Shown: piece by piece, positions 36,119 through 47,458 of the stretch
Position numbering within the stretch: position 1 is the first letter of the stretch
Layout: each line of letters starts with the position of its first letter
Source: Ectobius pallidus
Taxonomy: Eukaryota > Arthropoda > Insecta > Blattodea > Ectobiidae
Reading direction: 5' to 3'
Assembly: GCA_964059195.1 (NCBI GenBank)
Contig: CAXKWD010000006.1
Coordinates: forward strand, 6,254,530-6,318,529
Length of the DNA stretch: 64,000 nt
Translations under genes and position numbers: made by a program
The notes under the pieces: generated by a model
Told to the model about the DNA's origin: nothing
The model's database searches: none
What the model saw: the letters and a program-made list of their open reading frames with translations, nothing else

Positions 36119-36347
36119 AATCTCTGAAACTACTTGTGTTGAGTTGAATTTAGTGCATGTACTAGTAAATGTCATGTTTGCCATAGGATTCTCTTCGTTA
36201 CATACAGGATACTAAAATGATCACTCTTCAGTATGAGTGAAATTGTATTTCCAACATTTTTATAACTACGTATTTTATTTTTGGACACATATATTAATGC
36301 CGTATTACATTTACCTTACTTATGTGTATATTAACAGTCACTAGACC

Positions 36348-36534
36348 CAGTGGCGGACGCAGGGGGGGATAGGAGGGTTACAAACCCCCCGAAATTTGAA
36401 AAAAAAAGGCTATATATATACTCTAAGTGGCCAGTTTTATAAACTAATTGTATATGTAAGTTGATTAATTTTTTGTAGTATTCCGTCTACCTATTCAAAT
36501 CCCCACCCGAAAAAAATTTCTGCTTCCTCCACTG
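36348..36534 (-). mobile_element. hAT MITE (right arm mirror)
   Basis: 187 bp between ACTAGACC duplications (36340-36347 and 36535-36542). It differs from the left copy by a few substitutions, for example CTTCCTCCACTG for CGTCCGCCACTG at one end. Confidence 0.9.
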
Positions 36535-36726
36535 ACTAGACCTGAATGCCGTGAAACTCATACGAGCGTAATGACAAATCAAAACAAAAGCAATAAATCC
36601 GGTAAAGGACCTCTTACACACACCACACCTGAATGCCTTTTCTCCATCTCCCGCATTAATATCAACGCTATGAATAATATCTCCGGACAAATAAGTATGC
36701 AGGCTGCAATTTAACATCGTATACAC
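36535..36726 (-). pseudogene. C2H2 zinc-finger-like fragment (right arm mirror)
   Basis: Inverted copy of 35334-35525, with the same GEKAFRCGVCKRSF segment and one visible change nearby (DINAGDG for DINVGDG). Confidence 0.4.
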
Positions 36727-36854
36727 TAAGGCCTAATTATTTTGAGACCTTTAAGGAGAAAATTGCGATTTTACATCAAATTCGAATGTGTTAAATTCAC
36801 AATCTACAACCGTATCATAACTTACGTTAAAGTTGAGATTACCAATGAGCAGAT

Positions 36855-37225
36855 GCACACGGAAGTAAAATATATTTCCTGGGTGGAGCAGTCAGTACAG
36901 CAGAGTTTCAAAATTGTCAGGAACAGTTCAGAAGGTGTACACATAGTAAATGAGCGACAGTCCCATGGCTGTAGATGCACACGGAACTAAAATATATTTC
37001 CTGGGTGGAGCAGTCAGTACGGCAGAGTTTCAAAATTGTCAGGAACAGTTCAGAAGGTGTACACATAATAAATGAGCGACAGTCCCATGGCTGTAGACGC
37101 ACACGAAACGAAAATATATTTCCTGGGTGGTGCAGTCAGTAAGGCAGAGTTTCTACATTTGTAGGAACACTACAGAAGATGTTGTCATAAATGAGCGACT
37201 TTCCTATGGCTGTAGATGCACATTT
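36855..37225. repeat. 122-bp tandem repeat, three copies (right arm)
   Basis: Complement of the left-arm repeat, with GGAGCAGTCAGTA at about 36886, 37007 and 37129. It has two fewer copies than the left arm. Confidence 0.9.
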
Positions 37226-37434
37226 TAATTGACATGATTTTATTCTGCTGGATTATTCAGAACTATATTAAACACACATATTTTGTTACTAAAGAAGTAC
37301 AGTAAGTACTACTTGGACACCCTTAGCGAAAAAGAAATTCTTTCTGAACTGGCATGACAATAAAATTGCCCCTAGGAAATATGTGCTATTTAAAAAAGAA
37401 ATAAAAAAATAATTATCTATTACTACAAGCAAAC

Positions 37435-40400
37435 GCTCCGCCTGGGGAGTACAAGACCTTGTCGCTGGTGGCGGAGCTTGTGTACCCCGATGACCCTGAG
37501 AGCTATGCCGACGGTAGCCTAGCTACTGGTAGGGTCTCCCTTGTCGGACAGGTCAAAGGAGAGGGGTCAGACGAAGAAGTACTCCAGAAGAGGAACTCAA
37601 CGGCAGCAGCGGCGGAGAAGGAGGCTTCGGTACGGCGCTGTTTGGCGGATGAAGATCCTCTAATGTGAATTGTGAATTGGCAGCAGGGTTCACATTTTGG
37701 TTGGTGGCGGATGAGCCTCTCGTAGGCCAACGGCAGCACCATAGGTCTAGTTAGATGACCGACTGCGAAGGGCAGGAGGAGCTCTTTAGTCGTAGTGAAG
37801 ACAATCTCCTAGGAGATGGGACTCCAAAATCAAACCCCTGGCCCTCCAGGTTGGGGGTTGGGCTTGGGGCTGACAACCCCATCCCGGAAAAATCTCAAGT
37901 AAGGAAACCCGACATGCTGCCTCGGAAGGACTGCTCTAATGGTAAACGACAATGGCTATGGAAAAGGAATAACGGAATGAACTTAGCGACCTGGAACACC
38001 CGATCTATGAATAGAGCTGGAGCAATGAATGAACTTGCAGAAGAATTAAAACAATATAACATAGATATATGTGCTCTGCAAGAAATCAGATGGAAGGGGG
38101 ATGGTGTTTTAACTAAGAAGGATTTTAGTATATTTTATAGTGGGAACAAGGATGATAGACATGAATTTGGAACAGGATTTTATGTACATAAACGAATGAT
38201 GGAAAATGTTACACAATTCGAACCCATTAATGAAAGGATCTGTAAAATCAGAGTTAAGCTAAAATTTTATAACTTAACCATGATTTCAGTGCATGCCCCT
38301 ATAGAAGATAAAACAGATGCAGTGAAGGAGGAATTTTATACTAAATTGGAGAGTGTATGTGATTCGATACCCAGCTATGACATGATAATTGTTTTGGGGG
38401 ACTTCAATGCCCAGGTGGGCAAAGAATTGTCATTATACCCAACATGTGGAAGACATTCACTGCATGAGAGAACCAATGATAACGGGAGTAGAATGGTTGA
38501 CTTTGCCCAGGGACGGAACTTGGTTGTTACAGGAACATGGTACCCCCACAAGAGAATTCATAAGAGGACATGGCGATCCCCTGATGGCAACACATTCAAC
38601 CAGATAGATCATGTGCTAGTGGACAGTAGACATTGCTCCAGCATATGTGATACGAGGAGTATGCGTGGAGCAAATGTAGGCTCCGATCACTTTATGGTGC
38701 GTGTAAGAATGAAGGTCAGAATTAGAAGTAGAATAAATTACAGGAATAAGGAATTGGATAATTGGGAATTGGATAGATTTTTGGTGAAGGAGACTAAAGA
38801 ACTCTTTACCAAGAAGGTACAAGAGAACTTGGAATCTAAATTTGAACCAGATGCAGAAATATTAGAGCAGAGCAGAAAGATAAACATAGATGAAACATGG
38901 GAAGATATCAAATTGTGTATTAACAAGGCGGCAGAAGAAACTGTCGGGAGGAAAGGAAAATCTCAGAGGAAGGAGTGGTTTGATGACGAGTGTCGGAGTG
39001 CTCTGGAAAATAAGAATATCTGCTACACTAAGATGATCAGTAGAGACACCAGGCAAAATAGACGGGAATATGAGAAATGTAGGAGGGAAGCCCACAAACT
39101 GATCAGGAGAAAGAAAAGAGAGTTCTTCAAAATAAAAATGGGAAACATTCAAAGCTCCTACAACAATAAAGAAGCCAAAAACTTTTATAAGGAAGTTAAT
39201 GGCATCAAGAAAGGTTTTACACCACACACTGATTTTATCAAAGATAAGGACGGAAACATCATAGGAAGTAAAGCGCAGGCGCTTGATAGATGGGTGGAAT
39301 TTTACATGGAACATTTTAAAAACAATACTGATGGCGGAGATCCCAATGTGGGAGGAAATATGCATAGTGTGGAGATGCAAATAGATCCACCAACGTTTGT
39401 AGAAACCGAAATGGCTATTGAAAAGTTGAAAAATGGTAAGGCACCAGGATACGACCAAATACCAGCTGAATTTATTAAATATGGGGGAAAGTCAATTAAG
39501 GAGTCAATACATAAACTGGTCCTCAGAATATGGGAAGAAGAAAAGATCCCACATGAATGGGAGTATGGAATTATCAACCCAATACATAAGAAAGGAGATG
39601 TTATGGCCTGTGAAAACTATAGAGCTATAACATTATTGAACACAGCATATAAGATTTTGTCCAACATAGTATATTATAGAATGGTACCATATTATGAAGA
39701 GATAATTGGGGATTACCAAGGAGGATTTCGAAGAGGACGATCAACGACTGATTTGATATTTATCATGAGACAAGTGTTGGAGAAATGTTGGGAGGAGAAC
39801 ATCACTACACACCATCTTTTCATTGACTATAAATCTGCCTATGATAGTGTATGGAAGGATGAGTTGTGGAATGAAATGTGCATGCTTGGATACCCCAAGA
39901 AACTAGTTAGACTCTGTCACATCCTTAATAAGGATGTGCTTTCTGTAGTCAAAAGGGGTAAGAGCATATCTAATGAATTTAAACTTGGAAAAGGACTAAG
40001 ACAGGGAGATGCTCTCGCTCCCTTGCTGTTTAATACAGTGCTGGAAATCTCTGTCAGGAAAGCAAATGTCCAGCAGAAAGGAACGATATTTAATAAATGT
40101 AGTCAGATACTGGCCTATGCAGATGATGTGGTAATCTCTGGCAGGAGAGTGCAAGATGTTAAGGAGACCTTTGAAGCCCTGGAATGTCAAACCAGGAAAT
40201 TCGGCCTAGAGGTGAACGAAATAAAAACTAAGTTCATGACAGCTTCCAAAATGCCTCAAGGGAGGGTTAAGCAGTTGGAACCATTTGGCCCTTTCTCCTT
40301 TGAGATAGTGAATGAGTTTGTGTATCTGGGTTCTGTATTAACCAGTAACAATGAACTAAAGAATGAAATAGGTAATAGAATTAAAGCTGCAAATAGAGCC

Positions 40401-40927
40401 TATTATGCACTTCTCCCAATACTGAAAAGTCAGAATATCTATAGAACAACTAAAATCGAAATATATAAAAAATTAATTAGACCAGTTGTCCTGTATGGTT
40501 CAGAAACATGGACACTAAATGTCGAAATCTGCAATAGGCTTGCAGTTTTTGAAAGAGAGATATTAAGAAGGATACTGGGAGCGATATATGATGGAGCTAA
40601 CTGGCGGAGAAGATATAACACAGAGTTGATGGCAATGTATGGTGACACAGACAACATATCCTTCATTAGATTAAACAGGCTTAGATGGGTGGGACACGTT
40701 GGTAGGATGACGAATGACAGAAAAGTGCATCAAGTTTGCTATACGCAACCAGAAGGAAGAAGGACGAGGGGAAGACCTAGGAACAGATGGTGGGACTCGG
40801 TTCAGGACGACATCAGGAAATATGGAATAAAGAGATGGACTCAACTGATAAAGGATAGAGGAGTGTGGATGAGGACATTGAAGAAGGCGAAGGCCCGCAT
40901 TGGGCTGTAGGGCCATACAAGAAGAAG
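37435..40927 (+). mobile_element. full-length-looking LINE (APE-type, RTE-like)
   Basis: 3493 bp flanked by a perfect 10-bp duplication ACAAGCAAAC (37425-37434 and 40928-40937). The left arm has the uninterrupted target (complement of ACAAGCAAACTGCGATG near 34390). The element begins GCTCCGCCTGGGGAG and ends CCATACAAGAAGAAG without poly(A). A GC-richer 5' leader of 320 bp precedes an intact ORF. The target duplication, intact ORF and absence from the other arm indicate a recent insertion. Confidence 0.9.
37755..40910 (+). CDS. LINE polyprotein: endonuclease and reverse transcriptase, intact
   Basis: A 1051-residue ORF from ATG 37755 to the stop at 40908. About the first 75 residues are variable. 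The APE endonuclease follows: NLATWNTRSMNRAG (about 76), ALQEIRWKGDG, VLGDFNAQVGKE, FNQIDHVLVDSRH and SDHFMVRVRM. After a lysine-rich linker comes the RT: APGYDQIPAEFIKYGG (about 563), YRAITLLNTAYKILSNIVYY, YQGGFRRGRSTTDLIF, LFIDYKSAYDSVW, GLRQGDALAPLLFN and the catalytic AYADDVVISG (about 786). The C-terminus has YLGSVL, YGSETWTLN, RWVGHVGRM and GRRTRGRPRNRWWD. No stop or frameshift is seen, so it could make active enzyme. It nicks target DNA and primes reverse transcription of its RNA. Clade by memory: craniofacial-development-protein-2-like, RTE-related; not proven. No separate ORF1 with an ATG is convincing. Confidence 0.92.
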   Translation: MTDCEGQEELFSRSEDNLLGDGTPKSNPWPSRLGVGLGADNPIPEKSQVRKPDMLPRKDCSNGKRQWLWKRNNGMNLATWNTRSMNRAGAMNELAEELKQYNIDICALQEIRWKGDGVLTKKDFSIFYSGNKDDRHEFGTGFYVHKRMMENVTQFEPINERICKIRVKLKFYNLTMISVHAPIEDKTDAVKEEFYTKLESVCDSIPSYDMIIVLGDFNAQVGKELSLYPTCGRHSLHERTNDNGSRMVDFAQGRNLVVTGTWYPHKRIHKRTWRSPDGNTFNQIDHVLVDSRHCSSICDTRSMRGANVGSDHFMVRVRMKVRIRSRINYRNKELDNWELDRFLVKETKELFTKKVQENLESKFEPDAEILEQSRKINIDETWEDIKLCINKAAEETVGRKGKSQRKEWFDDECRSALENKNICYTKMISRDTRQNRREYEKCRREAHKLIRRKKREFFKIKMGNIQSSYNNKEAKNFYKEVNGIKKGFTPHTDFIKDKDGNIIGSKAQALDRWVEFYMEHFKNNTDGGDPNVGGNMHSVEMQIDPPTFVETEMAIEKLKNGKAPGYDQIPAEFIKYGGKSIKESIHKLVLRIWEEEKIPHEWEYGIINPIHKKGDVMACENYRAITLLNTAYKILSNIVYYRMVPYYEEIIGDYQGGFRRGRSTTDLIFIMRQVLEKCWEENITTHHLFIDYKSAYDSVWKDELWNEMCMLGYPKKLVRLCHILNKDVLSVVKRGKSISNEFKLGKGLRQGDALAPLLFNTVLEISVRKANVQQKGTIFNKCSQILAYADDVVISGRRVQDVKETFEALECQTRKFGLEVNEIKTKFMTASKMPQGRVKQLEPFGPFSFEIVNEFVYLGSVLTSNNELKNEIGNRIKAANRAYYALLPILKSQNIYRTTKIEIYKKLIRPVVLYGSETWTLNVEICNRLAVFEREILRRILGAIYDGANWRRRYNTELMAMYGDTDNISFIRLNRLRWVGHVGRMTNDRKVHQVCYTQPEGRRTRGRPRNRWWDSVQDDIRKYGIKRWTQLIKDRGVWMRTLKKAKARIGL

Positions 40928-41151
40928 ACAAGCAAACTGCGATGTTTACAATAAACCTGTAATAAAAATAACTATGAACACTTGGTGGAGATTCTCAAAT
41001 AAGAACGATTGTCTGTTGTCTGAAAATAACGGTTTGCACATGAAAAGCTCCTCTCTACCCAAGGGTGTAGCCAATTGTGGACAAGATATGGAAGAAATGA
41101 ATATTGTTTATAGGCCTATTACTTGTTGAATTTTGCCTTTTTAAATATAAC

Positions 41152-41437
41152 TAACTCCGTGGCGCTAACATCCCTGAAGGGACAAGGTCTAGAACTCGTC
41201 CACTGCGTCATCTACCATAGGCAGATGGCAGGATTAGAGGCATGTGGTCTGCATGCCGACACCCACGGCCGTTAATGGTGGTATCCATGACCGGAGCCGC
41301 TAGTCCTCTCTGCTCAATAGGAGTCACGAGGCTGAGTGCACCCCGTTCCAGAAAAATCCGAGGAGGTACCGTAGATCGAACCCGGGCCGACGGATCTGTA
41401 GACAGCGACGCTAACCACGAGACCACGCCGGTGGCCC
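41152..41437 (-). repeat. SINE family A (right arm mirror)
   Basis: Complement of 33893-34170 with scattered substitutions (for example GGTACCGTAGATCGAACCC at the box B side). Confidence 0.85.
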
Positions 41438-41689
41438 TTCTTAAATATACTCGTATAATAATGTATTATAATTGGATGTTTAAGAAAAATACCAACTTCA
41501 ATGGAATTCACGATTTTTAATCGATCATTTTTCCAATTTTTAAATCCTATTTCATAATTATATAGAGCTTACTTTAGGCACCTAAAATTGCATTTTACCA
41601 ACCTAAAATCCCGAAAGCTAATAATAATATTTGTGGTGTTGGCGAACAAAAAAAACCGTTACAGTCAGACGCTAGGGATGTGTGCAGTG

Positions 41690-44600
41690 TTCTACTCACA
41701 GAAAAAGCGGGGACGATATCAATAAATATTTATTATATGGAGAATTTTTTTTTTTTCCGATTTGAGTTGCATGTGTTATTTATAATTCGACCCTTCTGAA
41801 CACGAATATAACAATAATAATAAGCAGTTTCTTCCGCACTTCGAGAAAATGCCGATTATCCAATAGTGTCACACATTTCTCGCAGGAAAAGAGGGAACTA
41901 TTCAAAGAAAAATTCATTCTGTGTAGGATAAATTTTTTTCCAACTTGAAATATGTGTTTTATCTATAATTCGTCCCTTCTGAACACGAATATAACAATAA
42001 TAATAAGCAGTTTCTTCCGCACTACGAGAAAATGCCGATTTTCCAATAGTGTCACACATTTCTCGCAGGAAAAGAGGGAACTATTCAAAGAATAATTCTT
42101 TCTGTGTAGGATACATTTTTTTCTAACTTGAAATACGTATGTTATCTATAATACTACCCTTCTGAACACGAATATAACAATAATAATAAGCAGTTTCTAC
42201 CGCACTTCGAGAAATTCCGATTTTTCGTTAGTGTCACACAATTCTCGCAGGAAAAGAGGGAACTTATTCAAAGAAAAATTCATTTTGTGTAGGATAAATT
42301 TTTTTCCAACTTGAAATACGTGTGTTATCTTTTCTACGACCCTTCTGAACACGAATATAACAATAATAATAAGCAGTTTCTACCGCACTTCGAGAAATTC
42401 CGATTTTTCATTAGTGTCACACAATTCTCGCAGGAAAAGAGGGAACTTATTCAAAGAAAAATTCATTCTGTGTAGGATAAATTTTTTTCCAACTTGAAAT
42501 ACGTGTTTTATCTATAATACGACCCTTCAGAACACGAATATAACAATAATAATAACCAGTTCCTTCCGCCCTTCCAGAAAATACCAATTTTCCATTACCG
42601 TCACACAGTTTACGCAAGAAAAGTAGGAATGTTTCAAACAAAAATAAATTATATGGAGGCAAAAATTTTTTTCCCACTTTATTTACATGTGTTATCTATT
42701 ACTCGACCCTTCTGGACACGAATATCACAATAATAATAACCAGTTACTTCCGCCCTTCGAGAAAATACCGATTATCCATTACCGTCACACATTTTACGCA
42801 AGAAACGTAGGAATGATTCAAACAAAAATTAATTACATGCAGGCAAAATTTTTTCTCCACTTGATTTACATGTGTTATCTATAACTCAACCCTTCTGAAC
42901 ACGAATAGAACAAAAATAATAACCAGTTCCATACGCACTAGGAGAAAATTCCGAATTTCCATTCGTGACAAACAGTTTACGCGTAAACTGTGTGACACGA
43001 ATGGAAAATCGGAATTCTCTCGAAGTGCGGAAGAAACTGCTTATTATTATTGTTATATTCGTGTTCAGAAGGGTCGTATTATAGATAACACACGTATTTC
43101 AAGTTGGAAAAAAATTTATCCTACACAGAATGAATTTTTCTTTGAATAGTTCCCTCTTTTCCTGCGAGAAATGTGTGACACTAATGAAAAATCGGTGTTT
43201 TCTCGAAGTGCGGTAGAAACTGCTTATTATTATTGTTATATTCGTGTTCAGAAGGGTCGTATTATAGATAAAACACGTATTTCAAGTTGGAAAAAAATTT
43301 ATCCTACACAGAATGAATTTTTCTTTGAATAAGTTCCCTCTTTTCCTGCGAGAATTGTGTGACACTAATGAAAAATCGGAATTTCTCGAAGTGCGGTAGA
43401 AACTGCTTATTATTATTGTTATATTCGTGTTCAGAAGGGTCGTATTATAGATAACACACGTATTTCAAGTTGGAAAAAAATTTATCCTACACAGAATGAA
43501 TTTTTCTTTGAATAAGTTCCCTCTTTTCCTGCGAGAATTGTGTGACACTAACGAAAAATCGGAATTTCTCGAAGTGCGGTAGAAACTGCTTATTATTATT
43601 GTTATATTCGTGTTCAGAAGGGTCGTATTATAGATAACACACGTATTTCAAGTTGGAAAAAAATTTATCCTACACAGAATGAATTTTTCTTTGAATAGTT
43701 CCCTCTTTTCCATCGAGAAATGTGTAACACTAATGGAAAATCGGTATTTTCTCGATGTGCGGAAGAAACTGCTTATTATTATTGTGATTTTCGTGGTCAG
43801 AAGGGTCTAATTATAAATAACTCATTTAATACAAGTCGGAAAAAAAAATTTCCTCCATGTAATGAATTTTTGTGTGAAACTTTCCTACTTTGTTTGCGTA
43901 AACTGTGTGACACTATTGGAAAATCGGTATTTTCAAGAAGTGCGGAAGGAACTGGTTATTATTATAATTATATTCGTGTTCATAATGGTCAAATTATAGA
44001 TAAGACATAACTTAGGTCGGGAAAAAATTTTCCTTCCATGTAATGAATTTTTGTTTTGAAACGGTCCTACTTTTTCTGCGTTAATTGTGTGACACTAATG
44101 GAAAATCGGTATTTTCAAGAAGTGCGGAAGGAACTGGTTATTATCATTGTTATATTCGTGTTCATAAGGGTCTAATTATAGATAAGACATATAACTTAGG
44201 TCGGGAAAAAATTTTCCTTCCGTGTAATGAATTTTTGTTTCGAAACGGTCCTACTTTTTCTGAGTAAACTGTGTGACACTAATGGAAAATCGGTTTTTTC
44301 TCGAAGTGCGGAAGGAACTGGTTTATATTATTGTTATATTCGTGTTTAGAAGGGTCGAATTATAGATAACGCATGTAACTTAGGTCGGAAAAAAAATTTC
44401 CCTCCATGTAATGAATTTTTGTTTTGTAACGGTCCTACTATTTCTGCGTTAACTGTGTGACACTAATGGAAAATCGGTATTTTCAAGAAGTGCGGAAGGA
44501 ACTGGTTATTATTATAATATTATATTCGTGTTCTTAAGGGTCATAGTATAGATAAGACATATAACTTAGGTCGGGAAAAAAATTATTCTATGTAATGAAT

Positions 44601-44730
44601 TTTATTTAAATACTTCCTACTTTTTCTGCGAAAAATGTGTGATATTAATGGAAAATCAGTATTTTTTCGAAGTGCGGAAGGAACTTATTATTATTATTGT
44701 CATATACGCGTTCAGAAGTGGTGAAATACA
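41690..44730. repeat. 183-bp satellite array with internal orientation switch (right arm)
   Basis: About seven units in one orientation (41795-42900) and ten in the other (43056-44705). The junction near 42975 is itself a small perfect palindrome, CAGTTTACGCGTAAACTG. Units near the outer side are more diverged than the near-identical inner ones at 43050-43700. Confidence 0.9.
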
Positions 44731-44994
44731 TGCAAAAACATGTATATCATCTACAATAACATTTTTATTGCCATATAATTTATATTTCTTATATTGTTAA
44801 TATTATTACTCAGAAAATTGCTTAACATTAATTTTAAATCGGAATGTATTTATTGTGAAATTCGCGTTCAGGACGATCGACTAATATAGAAAACATGTAT
44901 TACATGTCAAACCAGATTTTTACTGTTATATTATTTATACGTTTAATAGTTATTTATAACAATTATAATTATGAAATTAATGAAAACTATTATC

Positions 44995-46440
44995 TGCCCA
45001 CCCAATAATTCATTCAGCCATGTATCAATCCATCCATTTATACATCCATTCATTTTTCATTCATCCTACCATCCATTCGTCCATCAATCAATCCAGTTAT
45101 CTAACCAACCATCCATTAATTATTAATTGATCCATCCACTTATTACAGAAGTCATTCATCGATCCATTATTTAACTAATTCATTCACCAAGCAATCCACC
45201 CTTCATCTATCAATTAATGAATTAGATACATAATTAATTAATTCATCCTCCCATCCATTGATGAATCCATTAATGCATACATTTATCCATCCAATTAGTT
45301 AATTAATTCAACCGTCCATTAATTTATTTATATATCCATAAAGCATTTGATGGGTGGTGGGTTAGGTGGGTGAAATAAATAATTTCGGATGAATGAATGG
45401 ATATATTTATGGATGAATTAATTAATAATGGATGGATGAATGGGTAGGTGGGCTAATTAATAAAGAAATTAATGAATGAATGGATTGATTAATGGTTGGT
45501 TGGATCGATGAATGAATGAATTTATTGATGGATGCATGAGTGGATAGATGGGTGGATGAATGAATGAATGAATGTATGAATAATTAAATGGTGGAATACA
45601 TGAATTAATTAAGGGACGAATGACTGGATGGATGTATGGATGATTGAACAGATGGGTGGATGAATGGTTGGGTGGATGAATTAATAGACAATGGATGGAT
45701 TAATAATTTTAGTTAAAAATGAAAATTAATTATCTCATTGTTAATAATTGGATGGTTGGAAAAATAATTTATGGATGAATGGATAATTCGATGGATGGAT
45801 AGATTTATTGATGTCTGAATTGATGGATGGGTGGGTGGTAGGTTTTTTGGATTAATTAGGGGATGAATGGATGGACTGTTATTAATTATTTAGTAAATAT
45901 ATTGATGGATGAACGAAAGGATGAATGGATGGGTGGATTCACGGATGAATTAATTGATCAATTAATGGATGGGTGGATTGGTTAATCAGTGAACTAATCA
46001 ATGAATGGATGAATAGATTAATGCAAAATTTAATTAACATACGGATTTGATGGATTAATGAATGAACCATCCAACCAGCCATTCATCTATCAATCAAGCC
46101 AACCACCCCTATAACCAAACATTCATCCGTCCATTAGTTAATTTATTATATAAATAATTCATTTAACTATTTCATCCACCCATCGATCCAAACATTCAGC
46201 TATCCATTAATAAATCCATGCATCCATTTATCCACCCACTCATCCTTTTCATTAAATAATTCAACAATACACCCATAGATTCATCCATCCATCAGTCTAT
46301 GAATGGATGGTGGAAATAATTTATTAACTAGTAACTGGATGGATGGATGAATTTAAATATGTATTTATGGTTGAATGGATGAATGAATGTACGGATGAAT
46401 TAATGGATGAACGGATGGATAAATGAATGGATGGAAGAAT
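44995..46440. repeat. degenerate ATCC/GGAT array (right arm mirror)
   Basis: Mirror of 29190-30625 with the same succession of orientation flips. It is followed outward by a (TAA)n microsatellite at about 46528-46570. Confidence 0.85.
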
Positions 46441-46525
46441 GTTTCATACCAAATTACGATTATTATTTTTTTATGAAAGGACAATGTTGAAGACAAGTAT
46501 TTTAGAAAACAACAACAACAACAAC

Positions 46526-46572
<47 letters not shown>

Positions 46573-46714
46573 TAATAACAATGTGAAGAAAGAAATTGAG
46601 TAATATTTAAAATGTTTCTCTGTTAGCTCTTCATGAAACATGAAGCAAAACAGCAATTAAACAATGCTTTTTCTAATATCAAGCTTCAATTCGAATTTGT
46701 CTTAGTTTAATAGT

Positions 46715-46918
46715 GGTAGTAGTAGCCCTACCGGATCGCGCAAACGTCTCCTGGAGATCCTTTAAGGGGTGCGCCAGTCCCCTACCTCACATTTAAACCT
46801 AAGTACAACACAAGCACCCAGTCACGAACCCGGGAAAGAGATTTTTCACTGCTGAATCGAACCCGGGCCGCCGGGTGGAAGGCAAGCGTGCTACCGACTA
46901 ACACAAGGCGGGGGGACA
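46715..46918 (-). repeat. SINE family C (right arm mirror, 25-bp deletion)
   Basis: Complement of 28712-28930. The segment between the two GGGG runs near 46768 is lost, consistent with slippage between short direct repeats. Confidence 0.8.
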
Positions 46919-47458
46919 CTTTAATGTTAATTGATCACGAATTAATATTTGAAAAAGTTTCCTTATTCTACTTCATTAAAACACGAAGGAAATATGAGTT
47001 ATTACATAAAATACTCGAACATGGTTTCTCTCCATGTATTACATAAAATTAAGCTTCCGTTCGAATTTGCGTAACCCCAGCGCTCTTATTTTAATATAAC
47101 TTGTCATTGAGGAAGTTCCTATTGTTTTCCCGACCGGAAATTATACGAAACGAAAGCTTCCATTCTAACTTGTGTAAATTAATTAAATGCAGTGTGATAC
47201 TAGCTGTCAGGTTGGTACTGCTCCAAAGTCAGATGTGGGTTTAATCATCAAATAGCCGTGGTAGAGAATACTATGATTTTATATGGGGAAAATCACGACT
47301 TTAATTACTGTTTTTTGAAGCCTTCGTGGCAAGTACAAAGGTGTGTGACGTGTCAAAAAATTCTGTGAAAATTCCTGAACGATTAGAGTGGTTTTTCACA
47401 TCGATAAAAAAATTGGTTTTCATGAAAATCGAAAACTTAGTTCAAGTGCACTTATACC

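Larger units (their letters stand above)
28177..47458. mobile_element. giant near-palindromic (foldback) insertion
   Basis: Two inverted arms, 28177-35939 and 36119-47458, flank a 179-bp spacer. The outer ends read GGTATAAGTGCACTTGAAC on the left and its exact complement at the right. The arms are collinear and about 98% alike by eye, with indels: repeat copy numbers differ, and the right SINE lacks about 25 bp. The right arm also has a 3.5-kb LINE insertion. There is no transposase, integrase or polymerase gene. There is no target duplication: the left flank ends AGAAAGCTA and the right begins CCGTGACTTATGG. The BEL segment that should lie between them is missing. It resembles a Foldback-type element in architecture only; the family is unknown to me. 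Confidence 0.85.
36119..47458 (-). repeat. right arm of the giant inverted repeat, 11340 bp (about 7.84 kb without the LINE)
   Basis: Mirror of the left arm in content and order, interrupted by the LINE at 37435-40927. Copy numbers differ from the left arm: three against five 122-bp units, and about seven plus ten against four plus eleven satellite units. Confidence 0.9.

Noticed and set aside
38862..39458. 198-codon minus-strand frame
   Set aside because: Antisense shadow of the LINE polyprotein, which has full domain support on the other strand.
30880..44730. CRISPR array or protein-coding genes in the 183-bp repeats
   Set aside because: Units are long direct tandem repeats without unique spacers, in a eukaryotic context. 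The 60-96-codon frames arise from the repeat itself and have no motif.
28177..47458. The palindrome as a sequencing or assembly fold-back
   Set aside because: The arms differ by substitutions, indels and repeat copy number, and only one carries a LINE with a proper target duplication.
28177..47458. Maverick/Polinton or an integrated DNA virus
   Set aside because: No DNA polymerase B, integrase, ATPase or capsid reading frames; the interior is satellites, SINEs and a LINE.
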